The translations under genes were made by a program, and so were the position numbers. From assembly GCA_937924905.1 (NCBI GenBank), contig CALDUK010000004.1:1-64000 (forward strand): a stretch of DNA of 64,000 bases, read 5' to 3'. Positions 35,363-45,236 of this stretch are shown here, in pieces (positions within the stretch are counted from its first letter, which is position 1; each line of letters starts with the position of its first letter). The notes beneath the pieces were generated by a model, which saw nothing but the letters and a program-made list of their open reading frames with translations, was not told the origin of the DNA and made no database searches. Source of the DNA: an uncultured Paracoccaceae bacterium (lineage in GTDB: Bacteria > Pseudomonadota > Alphaproteobacteria > Rhodobacterales > Rhodobacteraceae).

Positions 35363-37483
35363 TTATCCTCTGCATTTCCGCGTCAGAGAGCGGTCGTTCT
35401 GACGGCCCCCAATCCCGGTCAGGGTGGCGCGAAAGCCAAATTCTGTGGTTGGGTCCACACTAGTCGAATCCGCGAACCGACGCGAGACTGAAAGCGCCAG
35501 GTTCACACATTCCGTCCGGTACCCCAAACCAATCCCGGCGCGCGTCGCGCGCTCGGACGTAAAATCATACCGCCAATCCGCCGAGGCGGTCCACCGGTCA
35601 TTCAATTGATAACTGCCGTCAAATCCCCATTCCGAAAGCCGGTCATCGCGTTCTTCCGATGGCTCGGGCACGGCAAACAGGTAATGCGTGCCCAGTTGGA
35701 ACCGGTCGTTCTGCCAATCCAGCCGGGTTTCTGAAAGCGTGAACTCAATATTCGTGTCGAACAAAGACCGCGAGATCACCTGAAAATCGTCGCCCATCGA
35801 CAAACGTCCCGACAGCATCCATTCCGATTGGTCGCCTTCCAGCCCGGACCCTTCGCCAAAGCCCAGATCGCCCGACAGGTTGGCGACCCGGCCAAGCGCC
35901 ACATCAACCGTCCAGCCATTCGGATCAACCCGCTGCCAACTGGCCCCAAGGGCAACCCGCACCCCGTCTTCGACCCCGTCAAATCCCGGATAGCGCGACC
36001 GCGAAAACAGATTGGCTTCGTCAAACTCGATCACCCGGCTGTCTTCGATGGGCACGTTATCGCCGCCGGTGTCGGAAATATCGATGCGAAAAATCGGCTC
36101 CAGCACCTCTGACCCGCCGTCCAGCGTGCGCCGCGACATCGGCCAGCGCAATTCCACAGCGGTGCGCGGCACAAATCGCGTCAGTTCGGCGTCAAAATTG
36201 CTGTCTTGGGCGGTGGTATAGGCATCCGTGCGCAAGCCCAGCTCGGTCCCCAGTATGATACCGGGCGCCGTCACCCAGGACCGGTTCCAGTTCAACGCCC
36301 CGCTCAACCGATTGACATCGCGGCCCAGCACATCAGCCGACGACGGGCGTTCCAGCGCCATGAACCCGACAGTCGCAACAGCGCGCCCACCAAAGGACAA
36401 TGCGGGAACCTCGCGCGAATACTCGGCCTCGATAAACTGATCGGGCAGCGTGTCGCGGATGGGAATTTCGCTTTCCCGCAAGGTGCGAAATTCAGACACC
36501 GACGTGCGGAACACATCCTTGTTCCGTACCCGCGAAATCGAGACCGAATTGACCAGCCGGTCTTTGTCTGAATAGCCGTATTCAAACAGATAACCGGGGT
36601 CCGACACAAATTCCAACTGCGCGCGCCCGACAAACTGGCGGGGCAGGCGCAATTCACCCGTGCCAAAGAAATATCCGCGTTCGCCACGAATATCATCATC
36701 GCTGGCCGCCCCGATGATATTGATCTGCCCGTTGCGCAAAAGCTGGCGATACCGGTATTCCAACGTGGTGGTCGAGGTCGTCCAAAATGGTGTCAGCGTC
36801 GCATCCGCATGATCGCCAAGCGCGATGAAATAGGGCAGCTTGATCCCGGTTCCAAGGTCTGACGACGACACAAGATCGGGGATCAGAAAACCGCTGGCAC
36901 GCTCAACGCTTGGGTCCGGCAGTCGCAAGCGCGGAAAATACGCAATCGGCACCCCGGCCACCCGGAACTGCGCTCCCTCAAAATACAACTGTCGTTCCAG
37001 ATCATCATGGATCACGCGGCGCGCGCGAATTTCCCACAATGGCACGGGCGCGTTGGCGCAGACCTCGCAAGATGATGCGACCACGCCGTCCAGCCGCGTA
37101 TACCGGTCATCGACCCGCGCAATCTCGTTCGCGGCCAGTTGCAATTGCTGATCCAGAACCAGGCGGGCGGACACCAAAACACCGTTTCGCAAATCGCGGT
37201 CCAGCGACGCCTGATCGGCCAACAAGACCGTACCGTCGGGGTCGGTCACCCGAATGGGGCCCACAATCGTCAACCTGTCGCCGGTGCGCGCATAGCTCAG
37301 CTCGCGCGCTTCCAGCCGCGTGCCGTCAAAGAACACGTCGACATTGCCCACGGCCGTAACGCGACCCGCCGGGTCGACCGTAATCTGATCGGCCACAAGG
37401 GACGCCAGCGCCTGCGCCCGCAGCCCATCCGGCCAGACCAGCCCCACCAAACACACCAGCAAGATCAAAACGCGCCGCATCAT
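35363..37483 (-). CDS. lptD: LPS-assembly protein LptD
   Basis: Protein of 706 residues. Signal peptide, then an OstA/LptA-like beta-jellyroll (residues about 28-140, LASLVADQITVDPAGRVTAVGNVDVFFDG), then a large beta-barrel ending near RKCRG. Cys occur as CEVC near residue 138 and twice late in the barrel, compatible with the inter-domain disulfides of LptD. It inserts lipopolysaccharide into the outer leaflet. It lies between lptG and surA on the same message. Confidence 0.96.
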   Translation of the reverse strand: MMRRVLILLVCLVGLVWPDGLRAQALASLVADQITVDPAGRVTAVGNVDVFFDGTRLEARELSYARTGDRLTIVGPIRVTDPDGTVLLADQASLDRDLRNGVLVSARLVLDQQLQLAANEIARVDDRYTRLDGVVASSCEVCANAPVPLWEIRARRVIHDDLERQLYFEGAQFRVAGVPIAYFPRLRLPDPSVERASGFLIPDLVSSSDLGTGIKLPYFIALGDHADATLTPFWTTSTTTLEYRYRQLLRNGQINIIGAASDDDIRGERGYFFGTGELRLPRQFVGRAQLEFVSDPGYLFEYGYSDKDRLVNSVSISRVRNKDVFRTSVSEFRTLRESEIPIRDTLPDQFIEAEYSREVPALSFGGRAVATVGFMALERPSSADVLGRDVNRLSGALNWNRSWVTAPGIILGTELGLRTDAYTTAQDSNFDAELTRFVPRTAVELRWPMSRRTLDGGSEVLEPIFRIDISDTGGDNVPIEDSRVIEFDEANLFSRSRYPGFDGVEDGVRVALGASWQRVDPNGWTVDVALGRVANLSGDLGFGEGSGLEGDQSEWMLSGRLSMGDDFQVISRSLFDTNIEFTLSETRLDWQNDRFQLGTHYLFAVPEPSEERDDRLSEWGFDGSYQLNDRWTASADWRYDFTSERATRAGIGLGYRTECVNLALSVSRRFADSTSVDPTTEFGFRATLTGIGGRQNDRSLTRKCRG

Positions 37484-38580
37484 CCGTCTTCCAAGTGCAA
37501 AAGAAGCCCAAGCGGCAACAGCAACGCCGCCAGGGGCGGGCCCCAGGCCGCAAGCAGAATGGGGATTTGCCCGTTTTCCCCAAGGATCGCCGCGAAATTT
37601 CGAATGAAATACAAGGTGAACCCCAGCCCCAAGGCCGACAAAACCATAATGCCCGTGCGCCCGAACCGGGTGTGGCGCATGGTAAAGCCTGCACCGACCA
37701 GAACCATGGCCGCGAACAAAAGCGGCAATGCCAGTTCCATATGGAAATACGTCTGATGCACGCGCGCCGAGAAACCCGCCGCTTCCAGCCGCGCGATAAA
37801 GCCCGGCAATTCCCAGATAGGCACCGCGGACGGCGCGCCGAAACTGTCCAAAATCTGGTTCCGCGTCAGGTTTGACGCCAGGCTCATCGCGGGGGTCTCG
37901 AAACTGTCCACCTCGGGGATCAGGCTGTCGGTATCAAACCGCCATTCCTTGGCGTCCCGGATGCTCCACGCGCCAATCGCCAATTCGGCCTCGCGCGCCT
38001 CGATCCGATAGGTGGGGCGCCCGTCGGATGAAAACCCAAGAAACGTCACCCCGAACAGTTTCGTGCCATCCAGATTGGCGCGCTCGGCCCGGATCACCGT
38101 CTGCCCGTCGCGGTTGCCTTGCCGCAGCCAAAGCCCCTCGGCACTGACCGACAGGGTCGAGGCTTCGCCCGACAACCGGTTGGCCAAGGTTTCATACTGC
38201 TTTTGCGTTGCGGCCACGATAGGGTTCACGGCGGCCACCGCCAGAACACCGATCACCAAAGCCAGCGTGACGGGCGCGACCAGACTGCGCAAGGCCGAGC
38301 GTCCTGCCGCCCGCGCCACCACAAGTTCCGACGACCGCGCCAGGCCCAGAAACAGCGCCAGCGTCGCAAGGATCATGATCAAGGGCAAAATCCGGTACAG
38401 CGCTGCCGGGGCCGACAGGGTCGACAACAACACCAGCGTGCCAAAGCTGACATCTTCATTACCGCCAAAACGCCGGATCTGCTCGATCAACCCGGTCAGC
38501 ATGAGGATGGCAAAGAAGATCAGCAGAACCGAAAGAAAGCTCTTCAGAAAACGTCGGCCAAAATAGAAATGCAGCGTCAT
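37480..38580 (-). CDS. lptG: LPS export ABC permease LptG
   Basis: Protein of 366 residues, YjgP/YjgQ family. Three N-terminal helices, a periplasmic jellyroll domain (about residues 130-270) and three C-terminal helices near residues 275-360 (MELALPLLFAAMVLVGAGF). With LptF it forms the inner-membrane channel extracting LPS using LptB. The ATG at 38580 (MTLHFYFGRRFLKSFL) overlaps the lptF stop by four bases; a 35-residue extension is rejected. Confidence 0.95.
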   Translation of the reverse strand: MTLHFYFGRRFLKSFLSVLLIFFAILMLTGLIEQIRRFGGNEDVSFGTLVLLSTLSAPAALYRILPLIMILATLALFLGLARSSELVVARAAGRSALRSLVAPVTLALVIGVLAVAAVNPIVAATQKQYETLANRLSGEASTLSVSAEGLWLRQGNRDGQTVIRAERANLDGTKLFGVTFLGFSSDGRPTYRIEAREAELAIGAWSIRDAKEWRFDTDSLIPEVDSFETPAMSLASNLTRNQILDSFGAPSAVPIWELPGFIARLEAAGFSARVHQTYFHMELALPLLFAAMVLVGAGFTMRHTRFGRTGIMVLSALGLGFTLYFIRNFAAILGENGQIPILLAAWGPPLAALLLPLGLLLHLEDG

Positions 38581-39701
38581 GCCCGTCTCCCGCGCAGCCG
38601 AAACAGCCTGGGCCGCTCTGCCAGCAACAAAAGAAACATCGCCAAACCAAAGCCCACCACAGGGCCAACATAGGCCAAAGCCCACAGCGCTTCGTTTTTG
38701 CGTACCGCACCTTGGCCCGCCTGCGTCAGCATCTGTACCAGGATCAACGCGCCGATCGCGGCCAGAATTTGCCGCCAGACCCCAAATCGCGAAAAGCCGC
38801 CCACCAACAGCATCGCAAACCCGATCAGCGGGGCCACAAACCCGTTGACGGCATCGCTGATCCGTTCGTGCGCTTCCGATATCAACGCTGCGCGCGACGC
38901 CCCCGTCAGGTCCTGCGTCGCCTGCGTGGCGGCAAACAACATCGTCGTCGGCAACTCATTCGGCCGTCGCCCCTTGCGGTTGATCCCATCGACCAGCCCG
39001 CCCAGATCAAAGGCGAAATCGTCAAACCGTGTCACCGACAATCGCCGCCGCGCTGCGTCATAAGATTGCGCCATCCCATCAATCATCACCAGGCTCGGCG
39101 CATCTTCACCGCGCACCAACAACGCCTCGCGCGCTGTATAGGTCACGGGGCGTTCCGCATCGCGCGTGTCCGACAAAAAAACATTCGACAGCGCCCCCAA
39201 CGGCGTGATCTCGCGGATGTAAAACGTCACCCCGGTCGAGGGATGCAAAAACTGCCCTTCGGACAAAAGCCGCGCGGTCATGTTCTCGGATATCTCGGCT
39301 GTCCGGTCCGCCAACCGGGCCGAGCTGATGGGAACCAGCACATGGGCCAGCACGGATGAGACCATAAAAATGAACACGCCGAACACCGCAACCGGCCAGG
39401 CCAGCCGCCAGGGCGAAAAGCCGGTGGCCTGCACCACAACCAGTTCGCTTTCGGCCATCAACCGGTTCGTGGTGTAAATCGTACCCGCAAAGGCCGCGAC
39501 GGGCAGAACAATGCGGATCACATTCGGCAGCGTCAGCGCGGTGAATTCCAGAAACACAGCCGCCGACTGGCCGTTTGCAATCAGCTGGTCAAACAACACG
39601 ACGGCGCGGTTCACCCAATAAACCAATACCAAGACCAGCGCGAAAAAGCCGAACAACATCAGCAATTGCGCAAGAAGGTATCTGTCGAATCGTCCGGTCA
39701 T
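38577..39701 (-). CDS. lptF: LPS export ABC permease LptF
   Basis: Protein of 374 residues, same fold as LptG. N-terminus MTGRFDRYLLAQLLMLFGFFALVLVLVYW, with coupling helix segments near SELVVVQATGFSPWRLAWPV. First gene of the leftward LPS/chaperone operon. The 187 bases between its start and pepA form a divergent control region without other genes. Confidence 0.95.
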   Translation of the reverse strand: MTGRFDRYLLAQLLMLFGFFALVLVLVYWVNRAVVLFDQLIANGQSAAVFLEFTALTLPNVIRIVLPVAAFAGTIYTTNRLMAESELVVVQATGFSPWRLAWPVAVFGVFIFMVSSVLAHVLVPISSARLADRTAEISENMTARLLSEGQFLHPSTGVTFYIREITPLGALSNVFLSDTRDAERPVTYTAREALLVRGEDAPSLVMIDGMAQSYDAARRRLSVTRFDDFAFDLGGLVDGINRKGRRPNELPTTMLFAATQATQDLTGASRAALISEAHERISDAVNGFVAPLIGFAMLLVGGFSRFGVWRQILAAIGALILVQMLTQAGQGAVRKNEALWALAYVGPVVGFGLAMFLLLLAERPRLFRLRGRRA

Positions 39702-39888
39702 GCGGGGGCTGCTCTGGTTTTGGACAAACTAGCCCATTGGTCGGGCAGCGTAAAACAACCAATGGCAAAAGACCGCCCGCCTTTCGGCCAGACAAGAAAA
39801 TTTGTGAATTTCGCAACCCTTGCGGGTGACGTTCAAGACGCAAAGCCCTAGATACAGCGCAAGTGGTTTTATCAAAGCGAGCATGCCC

Positions 39889-41358
39889 ATGGCCGACCGT
39901 CCCTCCGTCACATTCACCGCCCCCGACATCGACGCCATTGCCGGCGCCACTGGCGAGGTTGCGATCATCGTGCCGGAAAACGGCAAGCTTGATGTGATGG
40001 CGCGCCGCGTCAACCGGCTGACGCGCGGTGCGGTCGAACGTCTGACGGGCGGTGAAGCGTTCGGTAAACTGAAAGACGGCGGCGCAATGACGCTGGCCTA
40101 TCCCACGGGCATGGCCGCCGATGCGGTCCATGTCATCCGGTTGGAAAAACGCACACGCGGGCAGGCGGCCCGCGAAGGCGGCGCAAGTCTTGGCGCGCGG
40201 CTTGGCAAGGCGGGCGGGCTGCTTCTGGCGCCTTCCGGCCTCAAAGGGCTGGACGACGTTCTTCTTGGCGCGCTTCTGCGGTCCTACAGCTTTGACGCTC
40301 ATCTGACCGGTGACACAGCCCCGGCCCCGGGCGCACTTGCGGTGATGACCCCGGATGATGACGCGGCCAAACGGTTTGAAACCACCCAGGCGCTGGCCGA
40401 TGGCATCTGCTTTACCCGCGATCTGGTGAACGAACCGTCGAACATCCTGACCACGACCGAATTTGCAAACCGTCTCGACGCGCTCAAATCGCTTGGCCTC
40501 AAGGTCAAGGTGATGGACGAACCCGAACTTGAAAAGCTTGGCATGCGCACGCTTCTCGCGGTTGGCCAAGGGTCGGAAAGCCCGTCGAAAGTCGTGGTGA
40601 TGGAATGGATGGGCGGCGGCAAAGAAGCCCCGGTCGCGCTCTGCGGCAAAGGCGTTGTCTTTGATACGGGCGGCATCTCGCTCAAACCGGCGGGTGGCAT
40701 GGAAGACATGACCATGGATATGGGCGGCGCAGGCACCGTGGCGGGTGTCATGCAGGCGCTGGCGGCGCGCAAGGCCCGTGCCAATGTCGTGGGGCTGGTC
40801 GGTCTGGTCGAAAACATGCCCGACGGCAAAGCGCAACGCCCGGGCGACGTGGTTGTCTCTATGAAAGGCGACACGGTCGAAGTGATCAACACCGATGCCG
40901 AAGGCCGCTTGGTGCTGTGCGACGTCATGTGGTACGCGCAGGAAACCTACAAACCCGCCGCGATGATTGATCTTGCCACGCTGACAGGGGCTGTGATCAT
41001 CGCACTGGGGCACGAAAACGCAGGTGTGTTTTCCAACAATGACGATCTGGCGGATGCATTCCTGAAAGCGGCAGGGGCCGAAAACGAAGGCGCGTGGCGT
41101 CTGCCCCTTGGGGCGGGTTACGACCGTCAGTTGAAAAGCCGCGTGGCCGATATGAAGAACATCGGCGGGCGTCCGGCGGGGTCAATCACCGCAGCGCAAT
41201 TCCTGGCGCGCTTTGTCAAAGACGAAACGCCGTGGATACACCTTGATATCGCCGGTGTTGCCAGCCTCAAAGGCGGGACGAAACTAGCCCCCAAAGGCGC
41301 GACCGGCTGGGGCGTGTTGGCGCTGAACCGGCTGATCGCCGACAAGTACGAAAACTGA
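39889..41358 (+). CDS. pepA: Leucyl aminopeptidase (M17)
   Basis: Protein of 489 residues. The two-metal site is in GKGVVFDTGGISLKP and the signature NTDAEGRLVLCD; the catalytic Arg lies in that same motif. It removes N-terminal residues from peptides in the cytoplasm. The ATG at 39889 is chosen for GAG spacing; an ATG at 39883 is possible. Followed after three bases by holC, an arrangement seen widely in proteobacteria. Confidence 0.96.
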   Translation: MADRPSVTFTAPDIDAIAGATGEVAIIVPENGKLDVMARRVNRLTRGAVERLTGGEAFGKLKDGGAMTLAYPTGMAADAVHVIRLEKRTRGQAAREGGASLGARLGKAGGLLLAPSGLKGLDDVLLGALLRSYSFDAHLTGDTAPAPGALAVMTPDDDAAKRFETTQALADGICFTRDLVNEPSNILTTTEFANRLDALKSLGLKVKVMDEPELEKLGMRTLLAVGQGSESPSKVVVMEWMGGGKEAPVALCGKGVVFDTGGISLKPAGGMEDMTMDMGGAGTVAGVMQALAARKARANVVGLVGLVENMPDGKAQRPGDVVVSMKGDTVEVINTDAEGRLVLCDVMWYAQETYKPAAMIDLATLTGAVIIALGHENAGVFSNNDDLADAFLKAAGAENEGAWRLPLGAGYDRQLKSRVADMKNIGGRPAGSITAAQFLARFVKDETPWIHLDIAGVASLKGGTKLAPKGATGWGVLALNRLIADKYEN

Positions 41359-41361
41359 TCC

Positions 41362-41823
41362 ATGGGGGCTGCGTTCTTCTATCACCTGACCGAACGGCCG
41401 CTTGAAGCAACCTTGCCGGTGCTGCTTGGCAAAGCGCTGGACGCGGGCTGGCGGGTCGAATTGCGCGGCACCGATCCCGACACGCTTGACCGGCTGGACC
41501 GTCACCTTTGGCTTGGCGACGGCTTTCTGCCGCACGGGCTGGCCGGTGGGCCCCATGACGATGAACAACCGGTTTTGCTGACCACGGGTGCAGGCACCAA
41601 CAACGCCAGTTGTGTGATGGCCGTCGATGGTGCCACTGTCACACCCGATGAAACCGCCAAACTGGACCGCGTCTGCATTCTGTTCAATGGGGCCGATCCG
41701 GCAGCGGTGGAACACGCGCGCGGTCAATGGCGCACGCTCACCGACGCGGGCGTTGCCGCCCAATACTGGGCCGAAGACGGCGGGCGTTGGGTGAAAAAAT
41801 CAGAAAGCGGCCAGACCGGGTAG
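41362..41823 (+). CDS. holC: DNA polymerase III chi subunit
   Basis: Protein of 153 residues. FFYHLTERPLEATLPVLLGKALDAGWRVELR and the later DRLDRHLWLGDGFLPHG and PVLLTTG are hallmark chi segments. It links the clamp loader to single-stranded DNA-binding protein at the fork. Co-transcribed with pepA. Confidence 0.94.
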   Translation: MGAAFFYHLTERPLEATLPVLLGKALDAGWRVELRGTDPDTLDRLDRHLWLGDGFLPHGLAGGPHDDEQPVLLTTGAGTNNASCVMAVDGATVTPDETAKLDRVCILFNGADPAAVEHARGQWRTLTDAGVAAQYWAEDGGRWVKKSESGQTG

Positions 41824-41847
41824 GCCGCCCGCCAGCGCGTGACCCGT

Positions 41848-42429
41848 TCAATAGGTCAGGCGCAACCGGTTGTCTTCGATTTCCAGACGCTCAAACCGGC
41901 TTAGAAACGACATCCCCAAAAGTGACCCGCGCATCTCGCCGCCGTTCACGGCCACCCGAACACCGTTGAACACCACCGGCCCAAGCGCGATCTCGTCGAC
42001 CCGGGTGAATGCGGTTGGCACAACACCATTCGCCGTCCGCGCCGACCCGGCAAAGGCCAACGCGTCAGGGTCCAGTCCCGCACGCCGCGCGTCTTCCATG
42101 CTCAGCACAATGTCTGACGCGCCTGTGTCGACCAGAAACTCAATCGGTTCGCCGTTCAGTTCCAGCGTCAGTTGAAAATGCCCATTGGTCCGGCGTTTCA
42201 CTTCGATCACACCATCATCGGTCACCACCGATTGGCGCGGCGACAAATCTTGCCGCACATCGTCCCACAGACCATAGCCAGCGATCAGACCGACAAAAAT
42301 CATCCCCCAGATCAACGCGGTGCGCGCCGTCCGGCCAAGGTTGTCGCGGTTTTCCGCAACAAACCACCCCACTACGGCGGTGCCGAGCAGGATAAGGTAA
42401 ATCAGACGTGAAAGATCGTCGCTATCCAT
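41848..42429 (-). CDS. Retropepsin-like aspartic protease (TIGR02281 type), membrane-anchored
   Basis: Protein of 193 residues. Two N-terminal hydrophobic segments (residues about 8-25 and 33-52) are followed by a single clan AA protease domain with the catalytic FLVDTGASDIVLS. The C-terminal part (GEMRGSLLGMSFLSRFERLEI) matches the flap/second region of this family. It should act as a dimer in the periplasm; relatives in Rickettsia and Legionella act on surface or membrane proteins. The start overlaps the small upstream gene. Confidence 0.9.
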   Translation of the reverse strand: MDSDDLSRLIYLILLGTAVVGWFVAENRDNLGRTARTALIWGMIFVGLIAGYGLWDDVRQDLSPRQSVVTDDGVIEVKRRTNGHFQLTLELNGEPIEFLVDTGASDIVLSMEDARRAGLDPDALAFAGSARTANGVVPTAFTRVDEIALGPVVFNGVRVAVNGGEMRGSLLGMSFLSRFERLEIEDNRLRLTY

Positions 42430-42616
42430 TCACCCCAGATAGGGTGTCCAGAAAACGATAGCTAGAGAGCGTCGTCGACAAAGGTTCGACGGCGGGATCT
42501 GGGGCTTCGACCTGTTTCATCAAAGAAACACGGCGTTTTTCAACAACAAAAAGGTAAGTCGCAAAGGCACACAACACAGGTGCCAGCACGCCCCAGGGGG
42601 CAAGGAACTCGTACAT
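42422..42616 (-). CDS. Short hypothetical membrane protein upstream of the protease
   Basis: Protein of 64 residues from the ATG at 42616 (MYEFLAPWGVLAPVLCAFATYLFVVEKRRVSLMKQ). One membrane helix, then a polar tail. Its stop overlaps the protease start by eight bases, which suggests translational coupling. No family recognised. Confidence 0.5.
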   Translation of the reverse strand: MYEFLAPWGVLAPVLCAFATYLFVVEKRRVSLMKQVEAPDPAVEPLSTTLSSYRFLDTLSGVNG

Positions 42617-42692
42617 AACAACACTCACAAACACTTAGGTACAGGCAAAGGTATCGCCGATGACTTTGGTGATATTGGGGCAAAACCACTAA

Positions 42693-42717
42693 AGAGTTCT
42701 GAACTCTGCGTTCGCAG
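42693..42717 (-). terminator. Hairpins downstream of the TetR gene, possible terminator
   Basis: AGAGTTC-T-GAACTCT (42693-42707) and CTGCG-TT-CGCAG (42706-42717) are adjoining palindromes just past the TetR stop; on the minus strand a short T-run (CTCTTTAG) follows the first. Confidence 0.45.
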
Positions 42718-42730
42718 ACCCGAAACAATG

Positions 42731-43348
42731 CTATTTGTCGGGCTCAACCAGCCCCAGACCGCGTAGGTAAATCCCGATCCCGCTTTCCAGTAAGTCCTCG
42801 GGCGCAAACGGAGATTTCGTGCCAGGCGCACCGCGCGTGAACAGCTCGACAACCCCGTGGCTCATCGCCCAGACATGGGCAGAAAACATCTGAGCAGGCG
42901 GGCGTTTTTCGGGGGGAATCGTCTCGGAAAGCGCCTCGGCCGCACGTTCCAGCACCGCAAATGCCCGTCCCGCCACCAGCGCAAGTTCAGGTGTGCGATT
43001 GATCGAAATACCGCTCTCAAACATCGCCACATAATGGCCCGGGTATTTGCGCGCAAACGCCAGATAAGCCCGCCCCGTCGCCTCAAAGGATGCCAGCGAA
43101 GACGGCTGCCCGGTTTCATAGGCGTATTCCATTAATTCCGCAAATATTTCATAGCCTTGGCGGGCAGCTTCCGCGATCAGATCCTCGCGCCCCTCAAAGT
43201 GCCGATAGACCGCCGCAGGCGTCACGCCGGCCTCTTTCGCTGCTTCCGACAGGGTGAACCCGCTTGGGCCTTTTTCCTCGATCAGACTAAGGGCGGCATC
43301 GACCAAAGCCTGCCGTAAATTTCCGTGGTGATACCCGCGTTTAGGCAT
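42731..43348 (-). CDS. TetR family regulator downstream of ppk2
   Basis: Protein of 205 residues. The N-terminal HTH is clear: [23 protein letters not shown], then [28 protein letters not shown]. The C-terminal domain resembles the TetR_C_33 type (WHG-like), seen in proteins beginning [11 protein letters not shown]. The ATG at 43348 overlaps the ppk2 stop by eight bases, so the regulator is co-expressed with ppk2. The palindrome GGTACT-C-AGTACC before ppk2 is its likely operator. Confidence 0.9.
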   Translation of the reverse strand: MPKRGYHHGNLRQALVDAALSLIEEKGPSGFTLSEAAKEAGVTPAAVYRHFEGREDLIAEAARQGYEIFAELMEYAYETGQPSSLASFEATGRAYLAFARKYPGHYVAMFESGISINRTPELALVAGRAFAVLERAAEALSETIPPEKRPPAQMFSAHVWAMSHGVVELFTRGAPGTKSPFAPEDLLESGIGIYLRGLGLVEPDK

Positions 43349-44204
43349 CCCAAATCTCCGGCCCGCCACAAATTTTCGGGTCGGGCGCGTCAACTGCATC
43401 TTTTTGGGCATATTCGTGGTCATTCAGAACCGACCGGATGGCCGCCAGACGCGCGCGTTTTTTGTCGTCAGACCGGATGATCGTCCAGGGCGCGTGACCG
43501 CTGTGCGAACGGTCAAACGTTTCCTGAATAGCGTCGGAATAGGCGTCCCATTGCTTCAACCCTTCAACGTCAATCCATGAAAGTTTCCATTGCTTTAGCG
43601 GGTCTTTCTCACGTTTCAAAAATCGTCTTAACTGTTCCGCTCGACCCACGTTCAGCCAAAGCTTTTTCAGGTAAATTCCGTCTTCCACAAGCATCTGTTC
43701 AAACGCCTGAACCTGCCCGAAAAACCGCGCGCGCTCCTCGGGTGTGCAAAAGCCGAATACATGTTCCACAACGCCCCGATTATACCAGGACCGGTCGAAC
43801 AAAACGATCTCGCCCGCCGTCGGCAACTGATCGACATAACGCTGAAAATACCACTCACCCGCCTCGCGGTCGGATGGTTTTGACAAGGCCACCGTGCGCG
43901 CAATCCGTGGGTTAAGATTTTCGCGGAACCTTTTGATTGTTCCGCCTTTTCCGGCTGCATCGCGGCCTTCAAAAACAATGACAATCCGCTTGCCGGTCTC
44001 TTTCACATCGGATTGCAGCTTGACCAGTTCCAGTTGCAAAGCCGTGATTGCCTCGTCATATTCGCTGCGCCCCATAACCTTTGGGTAAGGGTAAGCGTCT
44101 GACAGCACGTCCTTTTTCCCGGCCTCCGCAATGGCTTTGCGCACCTCGTCCGGGGCTTCATTTTTATGGAAAGCCGAAATCGCGCCGTCGAAGGGAAGTG
44201 TCAT
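43341..44204 (-). CDS. ppk2: Polyphosphate kinase 2 family protein
   Basis: Protein of 287 residues. Walker-like [21 protein letters not shown], the lid segment [32 protein letters not shown] and [18 protein letters not shown] are signature PPK2 features. The enzyme transfers phosphate between polyphosphate and nucleotides, usually making GTP or ATP from NDP; class I versus II cannot be set by eye. It is translated with the downstream TetR. Confidence 0.94.
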   Translation of the reverse strand: MTLPFDGAISAFHKNEAPDEVRKAIAEAGKKDVLSDAYPYPKVMGRSEYDEAITALQLELVKLQSDVKETGKRIVIVFEGRDAAGKGGTIKRFRENLNPRIARTVALSKPSDREAGEWYFQRYVDQLPTAGEIVLFDRSWYNRGVVEHVFGFCTPEERARFFGQVQAFEQMLVEDGIYLKKLWLNVGRAEQLRRFLKREKDPLKQWKLSWIDVEGLKQWDAYSDAIQETFDRSHSGHAPWTIIRSDDKKRARLAAIRSVLNDHEYAQKDAVDAPDPKICGGPEIWDA

Positions 44205-44222
44205 GTTCAGTGCCTTTACTTT

Positions 44223-44235
44223 GGTACTCAGTACC
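44223..44235. promoter_or_regulatory. 13-bp palindrome before ppk2, candidate TetR operator
   Basis: GGTACT-C-AGTACC lies 19 bases before the ppk2 ATG, between the hydrolase stop and ppk2. The size and position fit a TetR-type operator overlapping the promoter or start region. The flank on one side is TTT, on the other TAGG, so symmetry ends at 13 bp. Confidence 0.55.
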
Positions 44236-44251
44236 TAGGCGCGGCGGGTCC

Positions 44252-45220
44252 TCAACGCAATCCGGCGCGTGCGGCAAGGCGGTCAATTGCGGCATTTACA
44301 TCTTGTGGTGCCGTCTGATGCGGGGCATGGCCCTGACCGGGCAGCAAGGTTAACTGGCCGTTACCAAGCGTCTGCATCAAGGGCTCGGCGTGAACTTCGG
44401 GCCGCACCGTGGTGTCAGCCGTGCCATGCACAATCTCGATGGGCAAGGTGATGTCGGGGTAACGCTTTGACATTTCAACCAGATTTGGCCGCAGGTTTTT
44501 GACCTGCCGGGCATTGATCCGAAAGGAATCCGTGCGCGTGGCCAGCGGCACGGCCGCCCCTTCGTAATAGGTCGGGTCAACCGGCTGCGGGTCAAACACA
44601 CCTTCCAGCGACGCGCGCACCCGCTCTTCCGTCACCCAGGCCGACACCAAGGGCGCGCCCAATGCCCCACCAATGCCCGATCCGAAAAACCGGTAATACC
44701 GTCGCAATTCACCGGGCCAGGGCATCGAAGCCCCCGACAGAACCAAAACGCCCGAAGCGGGTTCTTCCAGCGCCCAGGCCATGGCCAATGATCCGCCATA
44801 GGAATGGCCCAAAACCAAAGGCTTATCGGCTCCAAGCTGGCGCACCGCCTTCGCCAGATGTCGTGCCTGCGCCATTGGCGTTGCGGCGTCTGCGGCAAAG
44901 ACCGACCCGTGATCAGCCCCAATCGGGTCCGACCAGCCATGGCCGGGACGATCCACGGAAAACACGCGATACCTGTCGGTCAGCTGCGCGGTGAACTGAT
45001 GTGTAAAATCCCGCGCATTGCCGCCCGCCCCATGGATCAGCACCAGATCAGGGCCGGTCCCTTCCACAACCACATGCACCTGGCGACCATCCACGGTGAC
45101 CAGTGTGCCAGAGGGCGGATAGGCGGCTTCGATGCGCGTTTCACGCGCCGTTGCCCGCCAATACGTGACGACGGCAAAGGCCAGGATTAACAGAAGAATG
45201 ATAAGCAAAATCAGACGCAT
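44252..45220 (-). CDS. Membrane-anchored alpha/beta-fold hydrolase
   Basis: Protein of 322 residues. One N-terminal membrane helix (LILLIILLLILAFAVVTYW) anchors the enzyme. GHSYGGSL holds the nucleophile, HGTADTTV the Asp and GQGHAPHQT the His. HGAGGNARDF forms the oxyanion region. Resembles lipase or epoxide-hydrolase-like enzymes; no substrate can be assigned. Sits between metA and ppk2 on the same strand. Confidence 0.9.
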   Translation of the reverse strand: MRLILLIILLLILAFAVVTYWRATARETRIEAAYPPSGTLVTVDGRQVHVVVEGTGPDLVLIHGAGGNARDFTHQFTAQLTDRYRVFSVDRPGHGWSDPIGADHGSVFAADAATPMAQARHLAKAVRQLGADKPLVLGHSYGGSLAMAWALEEPASGVLVLSGASMPWPGELRRYYRFFGSGIGGALGAPLVSAWVTEERVRASLEGVFDPQPVDPTYYEGAAVPLATRTDSFRINARQVKNLRPNLVEMSKRYPDITLPIEIVHGTADTTVRPEVHAEPLMQTLGNGQLTLLPGQGHAPHQTAPQDVNAAIDRLAARAGLR

Positions 45221-45236
45221 ATACGGTAATCCTGCA

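Noticed and set aside
39589-41013. Long minus-strand frame opposite pepA
   Set aside because: It is rich in His, Arg and Phe as expected of an antisense shadow, while the plus-strand frame holds the intact M17 metallopeptidase motifs.
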